Of a stretch of DNA of 64,000 bases, positions 16,103 to 25,411 are shown piece after piece. Source of the DNA: Clostridiales bacterium (GTDB taxonomy: Bacteria > Bacillota > Clostridia > Lachnospirales > Lachnospiraceae); the NCBI GenBank assembly GCA_021203365.1, contig JAJQBI010000035.1, positions 1 through 64,000 of the forward strand, read 5' to 3'. The notes under the pieces are model-generated. The model worked only from the letters and a program-made list of their open reading frames with translations. It was not told where the DNA came from and did no database searches. The position numbers were made by a program, and so were the translations under genes. Every line of letters begins with the position of its first letter. The first letter of the stretch is position 1.

Positions 16103-18301
16103 TTATTCCGGACTCTCACATTTTTCCATGGAGCCCCACAGAATTCCGCCGGCCGGAAGGCTGTGAATCTGACACCGGCCCTCTGACATAAATACCGTTG
16201 TTTCCTGGGGCTGGGAGGTGTTATTCAGAACCGCGTATTTTCCGGCTTCCGGATATGCATGTACCTCACAGGCCGGATTTTCGGAATACCACCGGGCAAG
16301 CATCTCCTGCTTTCCGGCCGCATAATAAAGCGCGCGAAGCAGAAGGCGGGTGTTGGCAAGACTGTAGGGAAGGCCGGCAAAATATACGCCGCAGCCCTTT
16401 CCATAGGGATGGGCAGCTGCATGAACTTCCCCGTCCGAATATTCAATAATTTCCGTATCGGCCGCACAGGCGTAAATGTTTTTCATACTCTCCCCGAAGG
16501 AAAATCCGGACTGAGAAGAGCCTTCTCCCGTAAGGTCCGCCCGGATAAAATGCTCCGGCTCCTCCCGGGTAAAATACTTATCCGTGGACAGGGTAAAGCC
16601 CAGCTCCTTTTCCACTCCCAGCACATCAGCAAGCTGGAAAAATCTTCCGTTTGCCAGACAGGCGGTGGGCTCACCCACGCCCAGAAAACCTCCCCCTGCA
16701 TAAACCCACTGGCGGACGCGGGAAACCAGTACGGGATCCAGCCATTCCTCCCCGCCGGACCAGGCGGTCATGGCGTCCCCGGCGTTGATGATTACATCAA
16801 TATCTTCGGGAATTCCCTTTTCCCTTATCTCCCGAAAGCTTAAAAATGTAACGTCCACCGCCATTCCGCTCAGACTCTCCATAAGACCCATATAGGAATA
16901 GCACTGCTTATAGCGAAGCTCATGGGCCACCATGTAGGCCTGCCAGGAGCGAAGCTTTCCCCAGGAATTAAGAACCGCCACCTTAAGGCCGCAATAAGGC
17001 TGCACGCCCCGGATGTTCCGGTAAATTTCCCGGAACTCATCGGTTACCTGTTCAATGAAGCTTACAAAATCAGGGAATTGGTACGCCAGGCTCAGATAGC
17101 CTCCGTAGCCGATGCGGTCCACCGGCTTGCGCATAAGAGCCCTTCTGGCTGTGATCCAGTCCTTCCTGGCCTCCGGCACCGGATCATTTCCCTCGTAAAA
17201 GGTATCCGGGAAGAAATAGGGAAGAAAACGGCCTTCCGTATATTTCACATGAGGGATCTCGGAGATCAGCCGCAGGCTCACGCCGCCGCCCACACTGCCC
17301 ACCACTGCATCCAGACCGATGTCGCCGAAATATTTGCCGTAGGGTTCTGTGCCGATCCAGTTGTCCCCGAGGAACATCATGGCCTCTTTGCCGGCCTCAT
17401 GCACCAGATCCACCAGCTCCCGGGCTTTTTTCGCCACAAACCGCTGAATGAAATCCATGTAATCCAGATAATGATCCGTGGGAATCCGGAAGGGGGAATT
17501 GTAATATCCGTTGTCCACAAGATCCTCCGGCCGCAGAGCGTAGCCGTATTCTCGCTCAAATTCCTCCAGCGCCTGTACGGAAACCGTGGCGCCGTACCCA
17601 AACCAGTCCACGAACTTTTCTTTTGCCTGGTCGTTGAAAACCAGGGTAAAATGATAGAAGAAGGTGGTAAAGCGCACAACATCCGTATCCGGATTGTCCC
17701 GCAGCCACTGCACCAGATAGTCCCGGGCGAACGAACCGGAGCGGCTGTGCCGGACGTCAAAGGGAATCTCATGAGGCCGGTCCCCCCAGTTGTTTGTGAT
17801 ATGGTTGTACATCTGGGTGGGATCCCAGATCGCGTACACCAGAAAAGATACCGTATACTCATGAAAAGGCACGGATGCAACGCGAACCCTGTGCCGTTCA
17901 GAGTCCAGCTCCCACTGATCCGCAGAGACGATCCGGCCGGTGGTCCGGTCCATCACCTCCCACCATTTCCCGGGATCGTGGGTATAATCCGGAATCACCT
18001 GTTCCCGGTAATAGCCCTCCATAAAGTAAATATCCAGTGTATCCCCTGTGGCCGTACACCGCCTGGACATGAGATACAGCTGCTGGCATTCTTCCATATG
18101 GTTTCGGGCAAATTCATTGTGTCCCCGGGCCACAAAATAGGTGGTGTAAATCTTTGCGTCCAGCGCCTTCAGTTCCTCGTCCAGCTTCGTCCCGTCGCTG
18201 TCCCGGAGCGCGTCCGCTCCCCATCGCTCCATAATCTCCTTTGTCTCTTTTAAAAATCCAGCCTCACTTGGAAGTGTGACTCTCCCTCTGGTTTTCGCCA
18301 T
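16103..18301 (-). CDS. lnpA: GH112 1,3-beta-galactosyl-N-acetylhexosamine phosphorylase
   Basis: 732 residues, the family's usual length. It splits lacto-N-biose or galacto-N-biose with phosphate, giving galactose 1-phosphate and GlcNAc/GalNAc in the cytoplasm. The catalytic acid sits in FLGDNWIGTEPYG; the Asp is residue 313, as in the Bifidobacterium longum enzyme. Other family blocks are YFMEGYYREQV, RHSRSGSFARDY and SVGGGVSLRLIS. The partly overlapping roles in human-milk and mucin core-1 breakdown cannot be separated by sequence. It lies between nagB and the sugar transporter. AAGGAG precedes the ATG. Confidence 0.93.
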   Translation of the reverse strand: MAKTRGRVTLPSEAGFLKETKEIMERWGADALRDSDGTKLDEELKALDAKIYTTYFVARGHNEFARNHMEECQQLYLMSRRCTATGDTLDIYFMEGYYREQVIPDYTHDPGKWWEVMDRTTGRIVSADQWELDSERHRVRVASVPFHEYTVSFLVYAIWDPTQMYNHITNNWGDRPHEIPFDVRHSRSGSFARDYLVQWLRDNPDTDVVRFTTFFYHFTLVFNDQAKEKFVDWFGYGATVSVQALEEFEREYGYALRPEDLVDNGYYNSPFRIPTDHYLDYMDFIQRFVAKKARELVDLVHEAGKEAMMFLGDNWIGTEPYGKYFGDIGLDAVVGSVGGGVSLRLISEIPHVKYTEGRFLPYFFPDTFYEGNDPVPEARKDWITARRALMRKPVDRIGYGGYLSLAYQFPDFVSFIEQVTDEFREIYRNIRGVQPYCGLKVAVLNSWGKLRSWQAYMVAHELRYKQCYSYMGLMESLSGMAVDVTFLSFREIREKGIPEDIDVIINAGDAMTAWSGGEEWLDPVLVSRVRQWVYAGGGFLGVGEPTACLANGRFFQLADVLGVEKELGFTLSTDKYFTREEPEHFIRADLTGEGSSQSGFSFGESMKNIYACAADTEIIEYSDGEVHAAAHPYGKGCGVYFAGLPYSLANTRLLLRALYYAAGKQEMLARWYSENPACEVHAYPEAGKYAVLNNTSQPQETTVFMSEGRCQIHSLPAGGILWGSMEKCESPE

Positions 18302-18354
18302 AAGTCTGCTCCTTCTTCTTTTTTATTGTAACCTTCCCCGCCGGTCTGATTTTC

Positions 18355-19092
18355 TCAGATCCTGTCTTTGCATTTACGAAGGGAGGCCTCATCAGCCACC
18401 AGGGTCACATCCCCGTGCAGCTGCAGGATGGAGGCCGGAACCGACGGGGTTACGGGGCCGAAAAAGGCTTCCTCAAGGATGTCCGCCTTGTCTTCCCCGG
18501 ATACCACCATCAGGATTTTTCGGGCGCTCATGATCGTTTTGATTCCCATGGTGTAGGCCTGACGGGGCACGTCCTTCTCCGACAGGAAGAAGCGCATATT
18601 CGCCTTGATGGTCCGCTCTGTAAGATTTACACAGTGGGTCTCTGTCTCAAAGGCAATGCCCGGCTCATTAAAACCGATGTGTCCGTTGTGTCCAAGTCCC
18701 AGAAGCTGCAGATCCACGCCTCCAAGAGAGTGAATGATCTGATTGTAGTCCGCACAGGCCTTCCGGGCATCCTCCTCCATGCCGTCCGGCAGGAAGGTTC
18801 GGGTCTTATGGATGTTCACCTGACTGAAAAGATTCTCATTCATGAAGTAATAATAGCTCTGTTTATTCTCCCTGGAAATTCCACGGTATTCATCCAGGTT
18901 GACGGTGGTTACCTCGGAAAAATCCAGGTCTCCCTTCCGGTACCACTCCACCAGCTGGCGGTAGGCCCCCACGGGGGTGGAGCCGGTGGCCAGACCCAGC
19001 ACACAGTTTGGTTTCATAATCACCTGCGCGGAAATAATGTTTGCGGCCTTCCGGCTCAGGTCGCTGTAATCTTTTGCCCGATAAATTCGCAT
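18355..19092 (-). CDS. nagB: glucosamine-6-phosphate deaminase
   Basis: 245 residues. It converts glucosamine 6-phosphate to fructose 6-phosphate and ammonia. Motifs: LGLATGSTPVG (phosphate loop), VTTVNLDEYRG (catalytic Asp) and LGLGHNGHIGFNEPG (catalytic His and Glu). MRIYRAKDY is the standard N-terminus; AAAGGAGA lies seven bases upstream, and an in-frame upstream extension has no support. Probably handles the hexosamine freed by the phosphorylase; nagA is not nearby. Confidence 0.93.
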   Translation of the reverse strand: MRIYRAKDYSDLSRKAANIISAQVIMKPNCVLGLATGSTPVGAYRQLVEWYRKGDLDFSEVTTVNLDEYRGISRENKQSYYYFMNENLFSQVNIHKTRTFLPDGMEEDARKACADYNQIIHSLGGVDLQLLGLGHNGHIGFNEPGIAFETETHCVNLTERTIKANMRFFLSEKDVPRQAYTMGIKTIMSARKILMVVSGEDKADILEEAFFGPVTPSVPASILQLHGDVTLVADEASLRKCKDRI

Positions 19093-19194
19093 GCGCATTC
19101 TCCTTTCATCGCTGTTCCCCGGGGGATTTTCCCCAGACCGTTTTGGGGATGCCAAAGCCGGTGTTTCCTCTGCTTTCACCGTTAAACCCCATGA

Positions 19195-19614
19195 CTAAAA
19201 TCTGTACAGATTCAGCCCCACCTCTTCGGACATCCGGCGCTCGACGGTTCCATTCAGTGCGGTGATTGTGATCTCAGCCGTAGCAGATACCCAGGCCTCG
19301 TTCAGATGGCCGCCGCGGACATTCATTTCCTCGTCACAGACGTTGATATGAAAATGCAGATAGGTTTCCCCCTCTTTGGTGGAAATGTTTCCCACCAGGG
19401 AGGTGACCTCCATCGGTCCGGTGAACTCTTTTTTGTGGTATTCCTTTTTCACGGTGTCAAATAAGCCAAGAGTCACCCGGTGAACCGCGCCAAGTCCAAC
19501 CGCGGATCCCACCCGGATATTCTCTTTTTCACAGAGCTCTTTTACTTTTGACAGAATTTCCTCCCCCCGGTCCACCCGGAGTACATAATGATTTTCAATT
19601 TTTTTGTATTCCAT
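19195..19614 (-). CDS. PPC/DUF296-domain protein
   Basis: 139 residues forming a single PPC domain: GSAVGLGAVHRVTLGLFD, ETYLHFHINVCD and RGGHLNEAWVSATAEI. The conserved HFH and GGHL histidines fit a metal site. Bacterial members are small trimers of unknown role. First gene of the minus-strand glycan operon; GAGAGGGG precedes the ATG. Confidence 0.85.
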   Translation of the reverse strand: MEYKKIENHYVLRVDRGEEILSKVKELCEKENIRVGSAVGLGAVHRVTLGLFDTVKKEYHKKEFTGPMEVTSLVGNISTKEGETYLHFHINVCDEEMNVRGGHLNEAWVSATAEITITALNGTVERRMSEEVGLNLYRF

Positions 19615-19685
19615 TTTTACCCCTCTCTTTCAGAATAATTTTTCAGTTTTTAAGCTTACAGCACTTTTCATAAATTTCTTTTTTC

Positions 19686-19752
19686 ATTATAGCACAGATT
19701 CGGATTCTTCACGTACCGTTTTATTGAAAAAAGGAGTTTTATGTTTTATAAT
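19686..19752. promoter_or_regulatory. divergent sigma-A promoters
   Basis: Plus: TTGAAA (19724), 17-bp spacer, TATAAT (19747-19752), for the DUF3786 gene. Minus: TATAAT at 19686-19691 (plus-strand ATTATA) with a poor -35, for the glycan operon. Confidence 0.6.
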
Positions 19753-19841
19753 ACTTCCATGTCCGGCGGACACACCGGAGAATATTCCAGCACAGCCGCC
19801 GCCACAGCCGGTGGGCGGCATCATCTGAAGGAGGGAGATTT

Positions 19842-20462
19842 TTGAGTAATTATGAAAAGGCGAAAAAACAGGCACAGGAATTATTCCTCAGCTATGACCA
19901 GGAGGAAATGATCCAAAGCTTCGGGCTGGGTGTGGATAACCGGTATCTGTTTTTAAATTTCTGTGGAAGAAGGTATCGGATCAACCGGAAAACCGGCCTG
20001 CTTCAATGGTCGGAGGATGGTTTCCAGACCGCCTGTGAGGGGGGCTTTGACGAGGCGATGACTGTGTACGATATTCTCTCTCACGCCGGGAACGACTGGA
20101 TCGTATCCGGCAATTTTCAGACACTGGAAAGCCTTTCCCGGGTGAAAAGCGGAGGAAGCTCCGGTCCCGGAAATGGTTTTTTCCGGAAATACGAGCAGTT
20201 CTTTGACACACACACTGCCGCCCTGGAGAGAGCCTGTATCGCCCTTGGCGGTTTTCCCGCCGGAAAAGGGGATGTGGCCTTTGAATTCCTGCTTTTTCCA
20301 GGCTTTCCCGCCCGTCTGCAGTTCTGGAATTCCGACGAGGAATTTCCGGCCAGCCTGCACATCTTTTATGATGAAAAAATCTGTGACTGTATGCACTATG
20401 AAACCCTGTGGTACACCGGAGAGCATCTGTTGGGACGCCTCCGGGAAATAGCGTCCCTTTAA
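19842..20462 (+). CDS. DUF3786 domain protein
   Basis: 206 residues. DUF3786 features: YRINRKTGLLQWS, YDILSHAGNDWIVSGNFQTL, a long LERACIALGGFPAGKGDVAF block and the hydrophobic core EFLLFPGFPARLQFWNSDEEFP. Function unknown; the family is common in anaerobes. Translation starts at TTG seven bases after GGAGGG. The stop codon overlaps that of the convergent MATE gene by two bases. Confidence 0.75.
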   Translation: MSNYEKAKKQAQELFLSYDQEEMIQSFGLGVDNRYLFLNFCGRRYRINRKTGLLQWSEDGFQTACEGGFDEAMTVYDILSHAGNDWIVSGNFQTLESLSRVKSGGSSGPGNGFFRKYEQFFDTHTAALERACIALGGFPAGKGDVAFEFLLFPGFPARLQFWNSDEEFPASLHIFYDEKICDCMHYETLWYTGEHLLGRLREIASL

Positions 20463-21820
20463 AAATCCTCTCTTGTAATATTATTCAGCCATTTCTTCTG
20501 CCGGTAGTGATTCAGAACCCAGGGCCATTTTACAAACTCGTCGGTACAGAGCAGGAAATAAACCCACATGGGAGGCAGCTTCAGGACAAAGGCGGCCAGA
20601 AAGCCAAGGGGCACCGCATAGCACCACATGTCAATGGTGTCGCAGATAAAGCCGAACCGGCTGTCTCCCCCCGCCCGGAAAAACCCGCAGATCATCGTGG
20701 TATTCACCGCGGTACCAAGGATATAATAGGTGTTGATCCACAGCATGGTGCGAAGATAACCGGAGGCGGCTTCAGACAGGGAGGCGTAGGCCATGACGCC
20801 CGGAATGGCAGCCGCCACCAGAAGCCCGCCCAGAATTCCGGCCAGCACCGTCAGCCTTACAATGAGGGAGGCATCCTTTTCCGCTTCCCGGATCTGTCCG
20901 GCGCCGATTTCCTTGCCGATGTAAATACCCGCGGCACTGGAAATTCCATAGCACATCACCGTACCGAAATTCCGGACTACGCTGACAATGGAATTGGCAG
21001 CCACCACGTCAGAGCTCATATGCCCCATAATCACAGAGTACATGGAGAATCCCACACTCCACACAATATCATTGCCCAGGGCCGGAAGGGACAGCCGGAT
21101 AAAATCCTTCAGAAGGACAGGGTTTTTCTCAAACATAGACAGGGGACGCAGTTTCACATCCCTGGAAAAGGAGGATACCACCCCACAGGCAATCAGCTGA
21201 ATCCCCCGGGAGATGGAGGTTGCCAGGGCCACACCTGCCGCTCCCAGCCTGGGCGCGCCCAGAAGACCGAAAACAAATACCGCGTTCAGAAGGATATTGA
21301 TCATAAGAGCGCTTACGTTCATAACCATGCTGATTTTCACCCGCTCCACGCTGCGGAGTACGGAGAGATAGATTTCGGAAAAGCCCCAGCACAGGTAGCT
21401 GACGCTGACAATCCGAAGATACCCGGTCCCGATGGCGAGAATCTCCTCGTCGTTGGTAAAAAGCCGCATCATGGTTCCGGGGAAAAGCAGGGCCGCCAGA
21501 AAAAACAGGATGGAAATCCCGGCGGCAAACCGCAGCGCGATCCCCTCCACCTTCTGTATGGCCGTGAGATCCTTTTTCCCCCAGTACTGGGAGCAGAGCA
21601 TGGAAGTCCCTGTTCCCAGTCCGTAGTAAATCATGTAAAGGATATTGGAATACTGTACCGCCAGAGACACGGCGGAAATGGACGACTGTCCCACATAATT
21701 CAGCATAATCACATCCGCGGAGCTGATAGCCGCGCTGAAAAGATTCTGCACCATAATGGGCAGAGCCAGCCGAAGGATTTTCCCTGTGGCGGCCGAAGAA
21801 TTTCCTGTGTTTTTTCTCAT
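20459..21820 (-). CDS. MATE family multidrug/cation antiporter
   Basis: 453 residues, twelve predicted membrane helices in two homologous halves. LRLALPIMVQNLFSAAISSADVIML (the helix-1 region, in two parts) and LAVQYSNILYMI are typical of the NorM/DinF branch. It would export cationic or planar compounds using Na+ or H+. No regulator is adjacent. GGAGTG precedes the ATG. Confidence 0.88.
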   Translation of the reverse strand: MRKNTGNSSAATGKILRLALPIMVQNLFSAAISSADVIMLNYVGQSSISAVSLAVQYSNILYMIYYGLGTGTSMLCSQYWGKKDLTAIQKVEGIALRFAAGISILFFLAALLFPGTMMRLFTNDEEILAIGTGYLRIVSVSYLCWGFSEIYLSVLRSVERVKISMVMNVSALMINILLNAVFVFGLLGAPRLGAAGVALATSISRGIQLIACGVVSSFSRDVKLRPLSMFEKNPVLLKDFIRLSLPALGNDIVWSVGFSMYSVIMGHMSSDVVAANSIVSVVRNFGTVMCYGISSAAGIYIGKEIGAGQIREAEKDASLIVRLTVLAGILGGLLVAAAIPGVMAYASLSEAASGYLRTMLWINTYYILGTAVNTTMICGFFRAGGDSRFGFICDTIDMWCYAVPLGFLAAFVLKLPPMWVYFLLCTDEFVKWPWVLNHYRQKKWLNNITREDF

Positions 21821-21897
21821 AATACACTCCGTAAAAAGAAACTTTCATCTGTAAAATCAAAGCAGCGCCCTCCCGGTTCAGGCCGGGTTTTCACTCT

Positions 21898-24270
21898 CTA
21901 AAAGCTCTGCTCCGTCCGTTCGATGATTTCATCCTGAAGGGTTTTGCTCAGGTTTCGAAAATGGTCGCTGTAACCCGCCACCCGGACAATGAGATCCTTA
22001 TATTCCTCCGGGTGCTTCTGGGCTTCCACCAGCGTCTGGCGGTCAATCACGTTAAACTGGATGTGATGGCCGTCCAGGTTAAAATAGGTGCGGATCAGAT
22101 TCGCCATCTGCTCCAGTCCCTTCTCTCCCGCCACCACAGAAGGTGAAAACTTCTGGTTCAGCAGCGTTCCCCCTGTGGACAGATGATCCATTTTGGAGCA
22201 GGATTTTATTACGGCGGTTGGGCCGTGGACGTCTGCGCCCTTTTCCGGGGAAATTCCCTCTGAAACCGGTTTGTGGGCCAGGCGGCCGTTGGGGCTGGCC
22301 ATCATCACTTCCCCGAAATACACGTGACAGGTGGTGGGCAGCATGTTTACGCGGTAGGTACCGCCCCGGTTGTTTCTCCGGCCGGTGACACTTTTACAGT
22401 AAAATTCAAAAACCTGCTCCATGATCTCATCGGCGTAGTCGTCGTCATTTCCGTATTTGGGCGTGCGGCCGGTCACCAGATTCCGGATCCGGTCATATCC
22501 CTGGAAATTCGCCTTCATGGCTTCCATCAGTTCTTTCATGGAAAACTTTTTGTGATCGTAGACATTGTATTTCACAGCGGCCAGGCTGTCCGTGACGGTT
22601 CCGATGCCCACCCCCTGAATGTAGCTTGTGTTATATCTGGCTCCTCCGGCATTGTAATCCTTTCCCTTCTCAATACAGTCGTTTGTGAGAATGGACAGGA
22701 AGGGCACCGGCATCTCCTGGGCATAAATTTTCTCAATGACCAGGCTGCCCCGGATCTTCACATCCAGAAAATACTCCATCTGCCGGCAGAAGGCCTCCCA
22801 AAGCTCCTGATAAGTGGAGAACTCATAGCCATAACCGGTTTCGGGACCCAGCTGCCGGCCGGAGACGTAATCATAGCCGTTAAACAAAGTCAGCTCCAGG
22901 ACCTTGGGGATGTTGAAATATCCGGTGAGAATGTAGGCCTCGTTTCCAAAGGCGCCTGTCTCCACACATCCGCTGGTTCCGCCCTTCCGGGCGTCCTCCA
23001 GGGTTTTTCCCGCGTTGAGAAGCTCCTGCACAATGGCCTCCGTATTGTAAAAGGCCGGCTGCCCCCAGCCCTTCCGCGAGATCTCACAGGCCCGGCGCAG
23101 GAAGGCCTGGGGCGTTTTGCGGCTGATCTGCACATTGGAGCTTGGCTGGAGAAGCTTCATCTCATCCATACAGTCCAGAATCAGATAACTGACCTCGTTC
23201 ACTCCGTCCCGTCCGTCCGGCGTGATCCCTCCGGTATTAATATTGGCAAAATCCGTGTATGTACTGCTCTCCTTTAAGGTAATTCCAACCTTGGGCGGGG
23301 CCGGCTGGTTGTTAAATTTGATCCACAGGCATTCCAGAAGCTCTTTGGCCCGCGCCTCGTCCAGGATCCCCGCCGCCACATCCTTCCGGTAAAAGCCGAT
23401 CAGGTGCTGATCCAGCCGCCCGGGGCTGTAGGCGTCCCAGGGATTCAGTTCTGTGGTCACCGCCAGATGAACAAACCAGTACATCTGAATAGCCTGCCAG
23501 TAGGTCCGGGGGCGGCCTGCGGGAACCACGCGGCAGTTTTCCCCGATCTGTAAAAGCTCCGCTTTCCGGGTTTCGTCCGCGCAGGAGCGGGCGGTTTCCT
23601 CCGCCAGTGCCCGGTAGCGGTCCGCCAGCAGCATAACCGCGTCACAGGCAATGCTCATGGCACGAAGCTCCGCTTCACGGTTCAGTGCCTCCGGGTCGTT
23701 CAGATAGTCCAGAGCTTCCAGAGCGGCCTGAATATCGGCCTTGTGCTCCAGGAACCCCCTGTTGTATATATTCTCTGAACCCACAGTGTGTCCGGGGCCG
23801 CGCTGTTCCATAAATTCCGTAAAAATACCCGCCTCATAGGCGGATTTCCATTCCGGAGTCATATGCGCCAGGATTTTGTGGCGAATGGAACGTTTTTCCC
23901 AGTAGGGAATGATCTCCTCCGCCTGAAAACGAAAATCCTCCTCGGAGACTTTAAAACGGATCAGCTCCCGGTCATTCATCACATGGAGGTCCTCCAGGGT
24001 GTGACAGCACAGATCCGGGAAGGTGGGGGAAGCCTGGGGCGCGCAGCCCTTCTCTCCCACAATCAGTTCTCCATCCCCGATGGAAATGGTTTTTTTCGAA
24101 AAATAATTCTTCAGGCCCAGAGCCCGGAGCTCAGGGACGCTGACACTCCCCTCGTATTCTTTATAGACCTCCGTAAAATACCGGGCCCGCTCCATATCAA
24201 TCCGCGCCGGTGCCGTAAGGCTTTCCCGGCGAAGCTTCTGAATGCGTGCGTTCATTCCCCGTTCTTCCAT
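21898..24270 (-). CDS. hypD: trans-4-hydroxy-L-proline dehydratase, glycyl radical enzyme
   Basis: 790 residues, essentially the length of the Clostridioides difficile enzyme. The active-site loop GTSGCVETGAFG carries the thiyl-radical Cys and Glu typical of HypD; diol dehydratases have GCVEP instead. The glycyl-radical motif is VRVAGYSDHF, Gly at about 766. Long blocks (WIKFNNQPAPPKVGITLKES, NTGGITPDGRDGVNEVSYLI, PSSNVQISRKTP) match the enzyme as I remember it. It turns hydroxyproline into pyrroline-5-carboxylate, which serves as an electron acceptor. Activase HypE is directly upstream. No proC is beside them. ATG at 24270 follows GGAGG. Confidence 0.88.
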   Translation of the reverse strand: MEERGMNARIQKLRRESLTAPARIDMERARYFTEVYKEYEGSVSVPELRALGLKNYFSKKTISIGDGELIVGEKGCAPQASPTFPDLCCHTLEDLHVMNDRELIRFKVSEEDFRFQAEEIIPYWEKRSIRHKILAHMTPEWKSAYEAGIFTEFMEQRGPGHTVGSENIYNRGFLEHKADIQAALEALDYLNDPEALNREAELRAMSIACDAVMLLADRYRALAEETARSCADETRKAELLQIGENCRVVPAGRPRTYWQAIQMYWFVHLAVTTELNPWDAYSPGRLDQHLIGFYRKDVAAGILDEARAKELLECLWIKFNNQPAPPKVGITLKESSTYTDFANINTGGITPDGRDGVNEVSYLILDCMDEMKLLQPSSNVQISRKTPQAFLRRACEISRKGWGQPAFYNTEAIVQELLNAGKTLEDARKGGTSGCVETGAFGNEAYILTGYFNIPKVLELTLFNGYDYVSGRQLGPETGYGYEFSTYQELWEAFCRQMEYFLDVKIRGSLVIEKIYAQEMPVPFLSILTNDCIEKGKDYNAGGARYNTSYIQGVGIGTVTDSLAAVKYNVYDHKKFSMKELMEAMKANFQGYDRIRNLVTGRTPKYGNDDDYADEIMEQVFEFYCKSVTGRRNNRGGTYRVNMLPTTCHVYFGEVMMASPNGRLAHKPVSEGISPEKGADVHGPTAVIKSCSKMDHLSTGGTLLNQKFSPSVVAGEKGLEQMANLIRTYFNLDGHHIQFNVIDRQTLVEAQKHPEEYKDLIVRVAGYSDHFRNLSKTLQDEIIERTEQSF

Positions 24271-24273
24271 CAC

Positions 24274-25197
24274 TTATCCTCCGATCGAAACCCCGGTCCG
24301 GTTCTGCTCCCGCAGAATCCGGGCCAGCTGTTCCATTTTTTCTTCCCCGGGGGTATAAAATTCTTCCCCCGGATATATTTTATTCATCTGGGCGTATTTT
24401 CCGCTTCCTGTATTGTGATAGGGAAGCAGACTGATCTGACTCACCGAAATCTGATTTTCCAGAAGCCAGCGCCCCATTTCCTCAATGGTCTCCGGTCGGT
24501 CGTTCACACCGCCGATTACAGGAATCCGAATCCAGATCCGGCCGCCGGCCGCGGAAAGTCTTCGAAGATTCTCAAGGATCCGTCGGTTGGTTTTCCCGGT
24601 GAAAATCCGGTGTTCCTCCTCCCGGATCAGTTTAAGATCATAGAGAAAGGTATCCGTATAGGGCAGGACTCTGCGGATATTTCCCCAGGGTACATCCCCG
24701 CAGGTATCCATATAGACGGAGATGCCATACCGGACAAGGCGCCGGAGGAGTTCTTCCAGATAGTCCCCGTCCTGGGCCAGCACTTCTCCGCCGGAAAAGG
24801 TCACCCCGCCGCCGGAGGTCTCATAAAACGCCTGATCCTTTCGGATTTCCTCCGTCAGCTCATCCACAGAATAAAATCTTCCACAGAGCTCCCGGGCATT
24901 GAAAAGACATTCCTCCACACAGACTCCGCAGGTCTGACAGAGCGTCTCCAGAAGCTCCGGACGCCCTTCCTTCATGCTGACCGCCCCGTGGGGGCAGACC
25001 CGGGCACACATTCCGCAGCCCCGGCAGCGATCCCTGTAAAACAGGAGGGACCGGGAAAAGGACTGGGTCTCCGGGTTGTGACACCAGCGGCAGGAAAGGG
25101 GGCAGCCCTTAAAAAAAACGGTGGTTCGGATTCCTTTTCCGTCATGGATGGAGTACTTTTGAATATTAGTCACCAGGGGGAGGTTTTTCTGACTCAT
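24274..25197 (-). CDS. hypE: glycyl radical enzyme activase (radical SAM)
   Basis: 307 residues. Radical-SAM cluster motif CPLSCRWC (Cys32, 36, 39). Two ferredoxin-type 4Fe-4S motifs follow (Cys58/61/64/68 and Cys87/90/93/97), as in activases of the glycerol-dehydratase/HypD class. It generates the glycyl radical in the adjacent dehydratase using S-adenosylmethionine. Its stop codon precedes the hypD start by one or two codons and the hypD ribosome site lies inside this gene, so translation is coupled. Confidence 0.9.
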   Translation of the reverse strand: MSQKNLPLVTNIQKYSIHDGKGIRTTVFFKGCPLSCRWCHNPETQSFSRSLLFYRDRCRGCGMCARVCPHGAVSMKEGRPELLETLCQTCGVCVEECLFNARELCGRFYSVDELTEEIRKDQAFYETSGGGVTFSGGEVLAQDGDYLEELLRRLVRYGISVYMDTCGDVPWGNIRRVLPYTDTFLYDLKLIREEEHRIFTGKTNRRILENLRRLSAAGGRIWIRIPVIGGVNDRPETIEEMGRWLLENQISVSQISLLPYHNTGSGKYAQMNKIYPGEEFYTPGEEKMEQLARILREQNRTGVSIGG

Positions 25198-25289
25198 TGC
25201 TGGATACTTCTCCTTTATCGTCCCGCTTTGGTCTGCAGGTTCTTTGCCTGCACCATTTTATCACAAAGTACTCTGTGATGGAAGGAAAT

Positions 25290-25400
25290 TTTCCCATAAA
25301 AAAGACCGGCCCCGCACCCGGAGACTGTGTTGAAAATTCCATGGAAAATGCACAGAGTATTTCTCACACAGTCTTCGGATCTGAGACCGGCTTTACAAAA
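25290..25400 (-). terminator. imperfect terminator of the P-type ATPase gene
   Basis: On the minus strand, CCGAAGACTGTGT pairs with ACACAGTCTCCGG, then a GC-rich stretch is followed by TTTTTT. It lies directly after the ATPase stop at 25412. Confidence 0.5.
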
Positions 25401-25411
25401 AAGACAGAAGC

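Noticed and set aside
20408-21901. Long plus-strand open frames opposite the MATE gene (also 16922-18253, 26480-28198, 52526-54568)
   Set aside because: They mirror strong minus-strand genes in GC-rich DNA, lack ribosome sites and read as His/Pro/Gly-rich nonsense.
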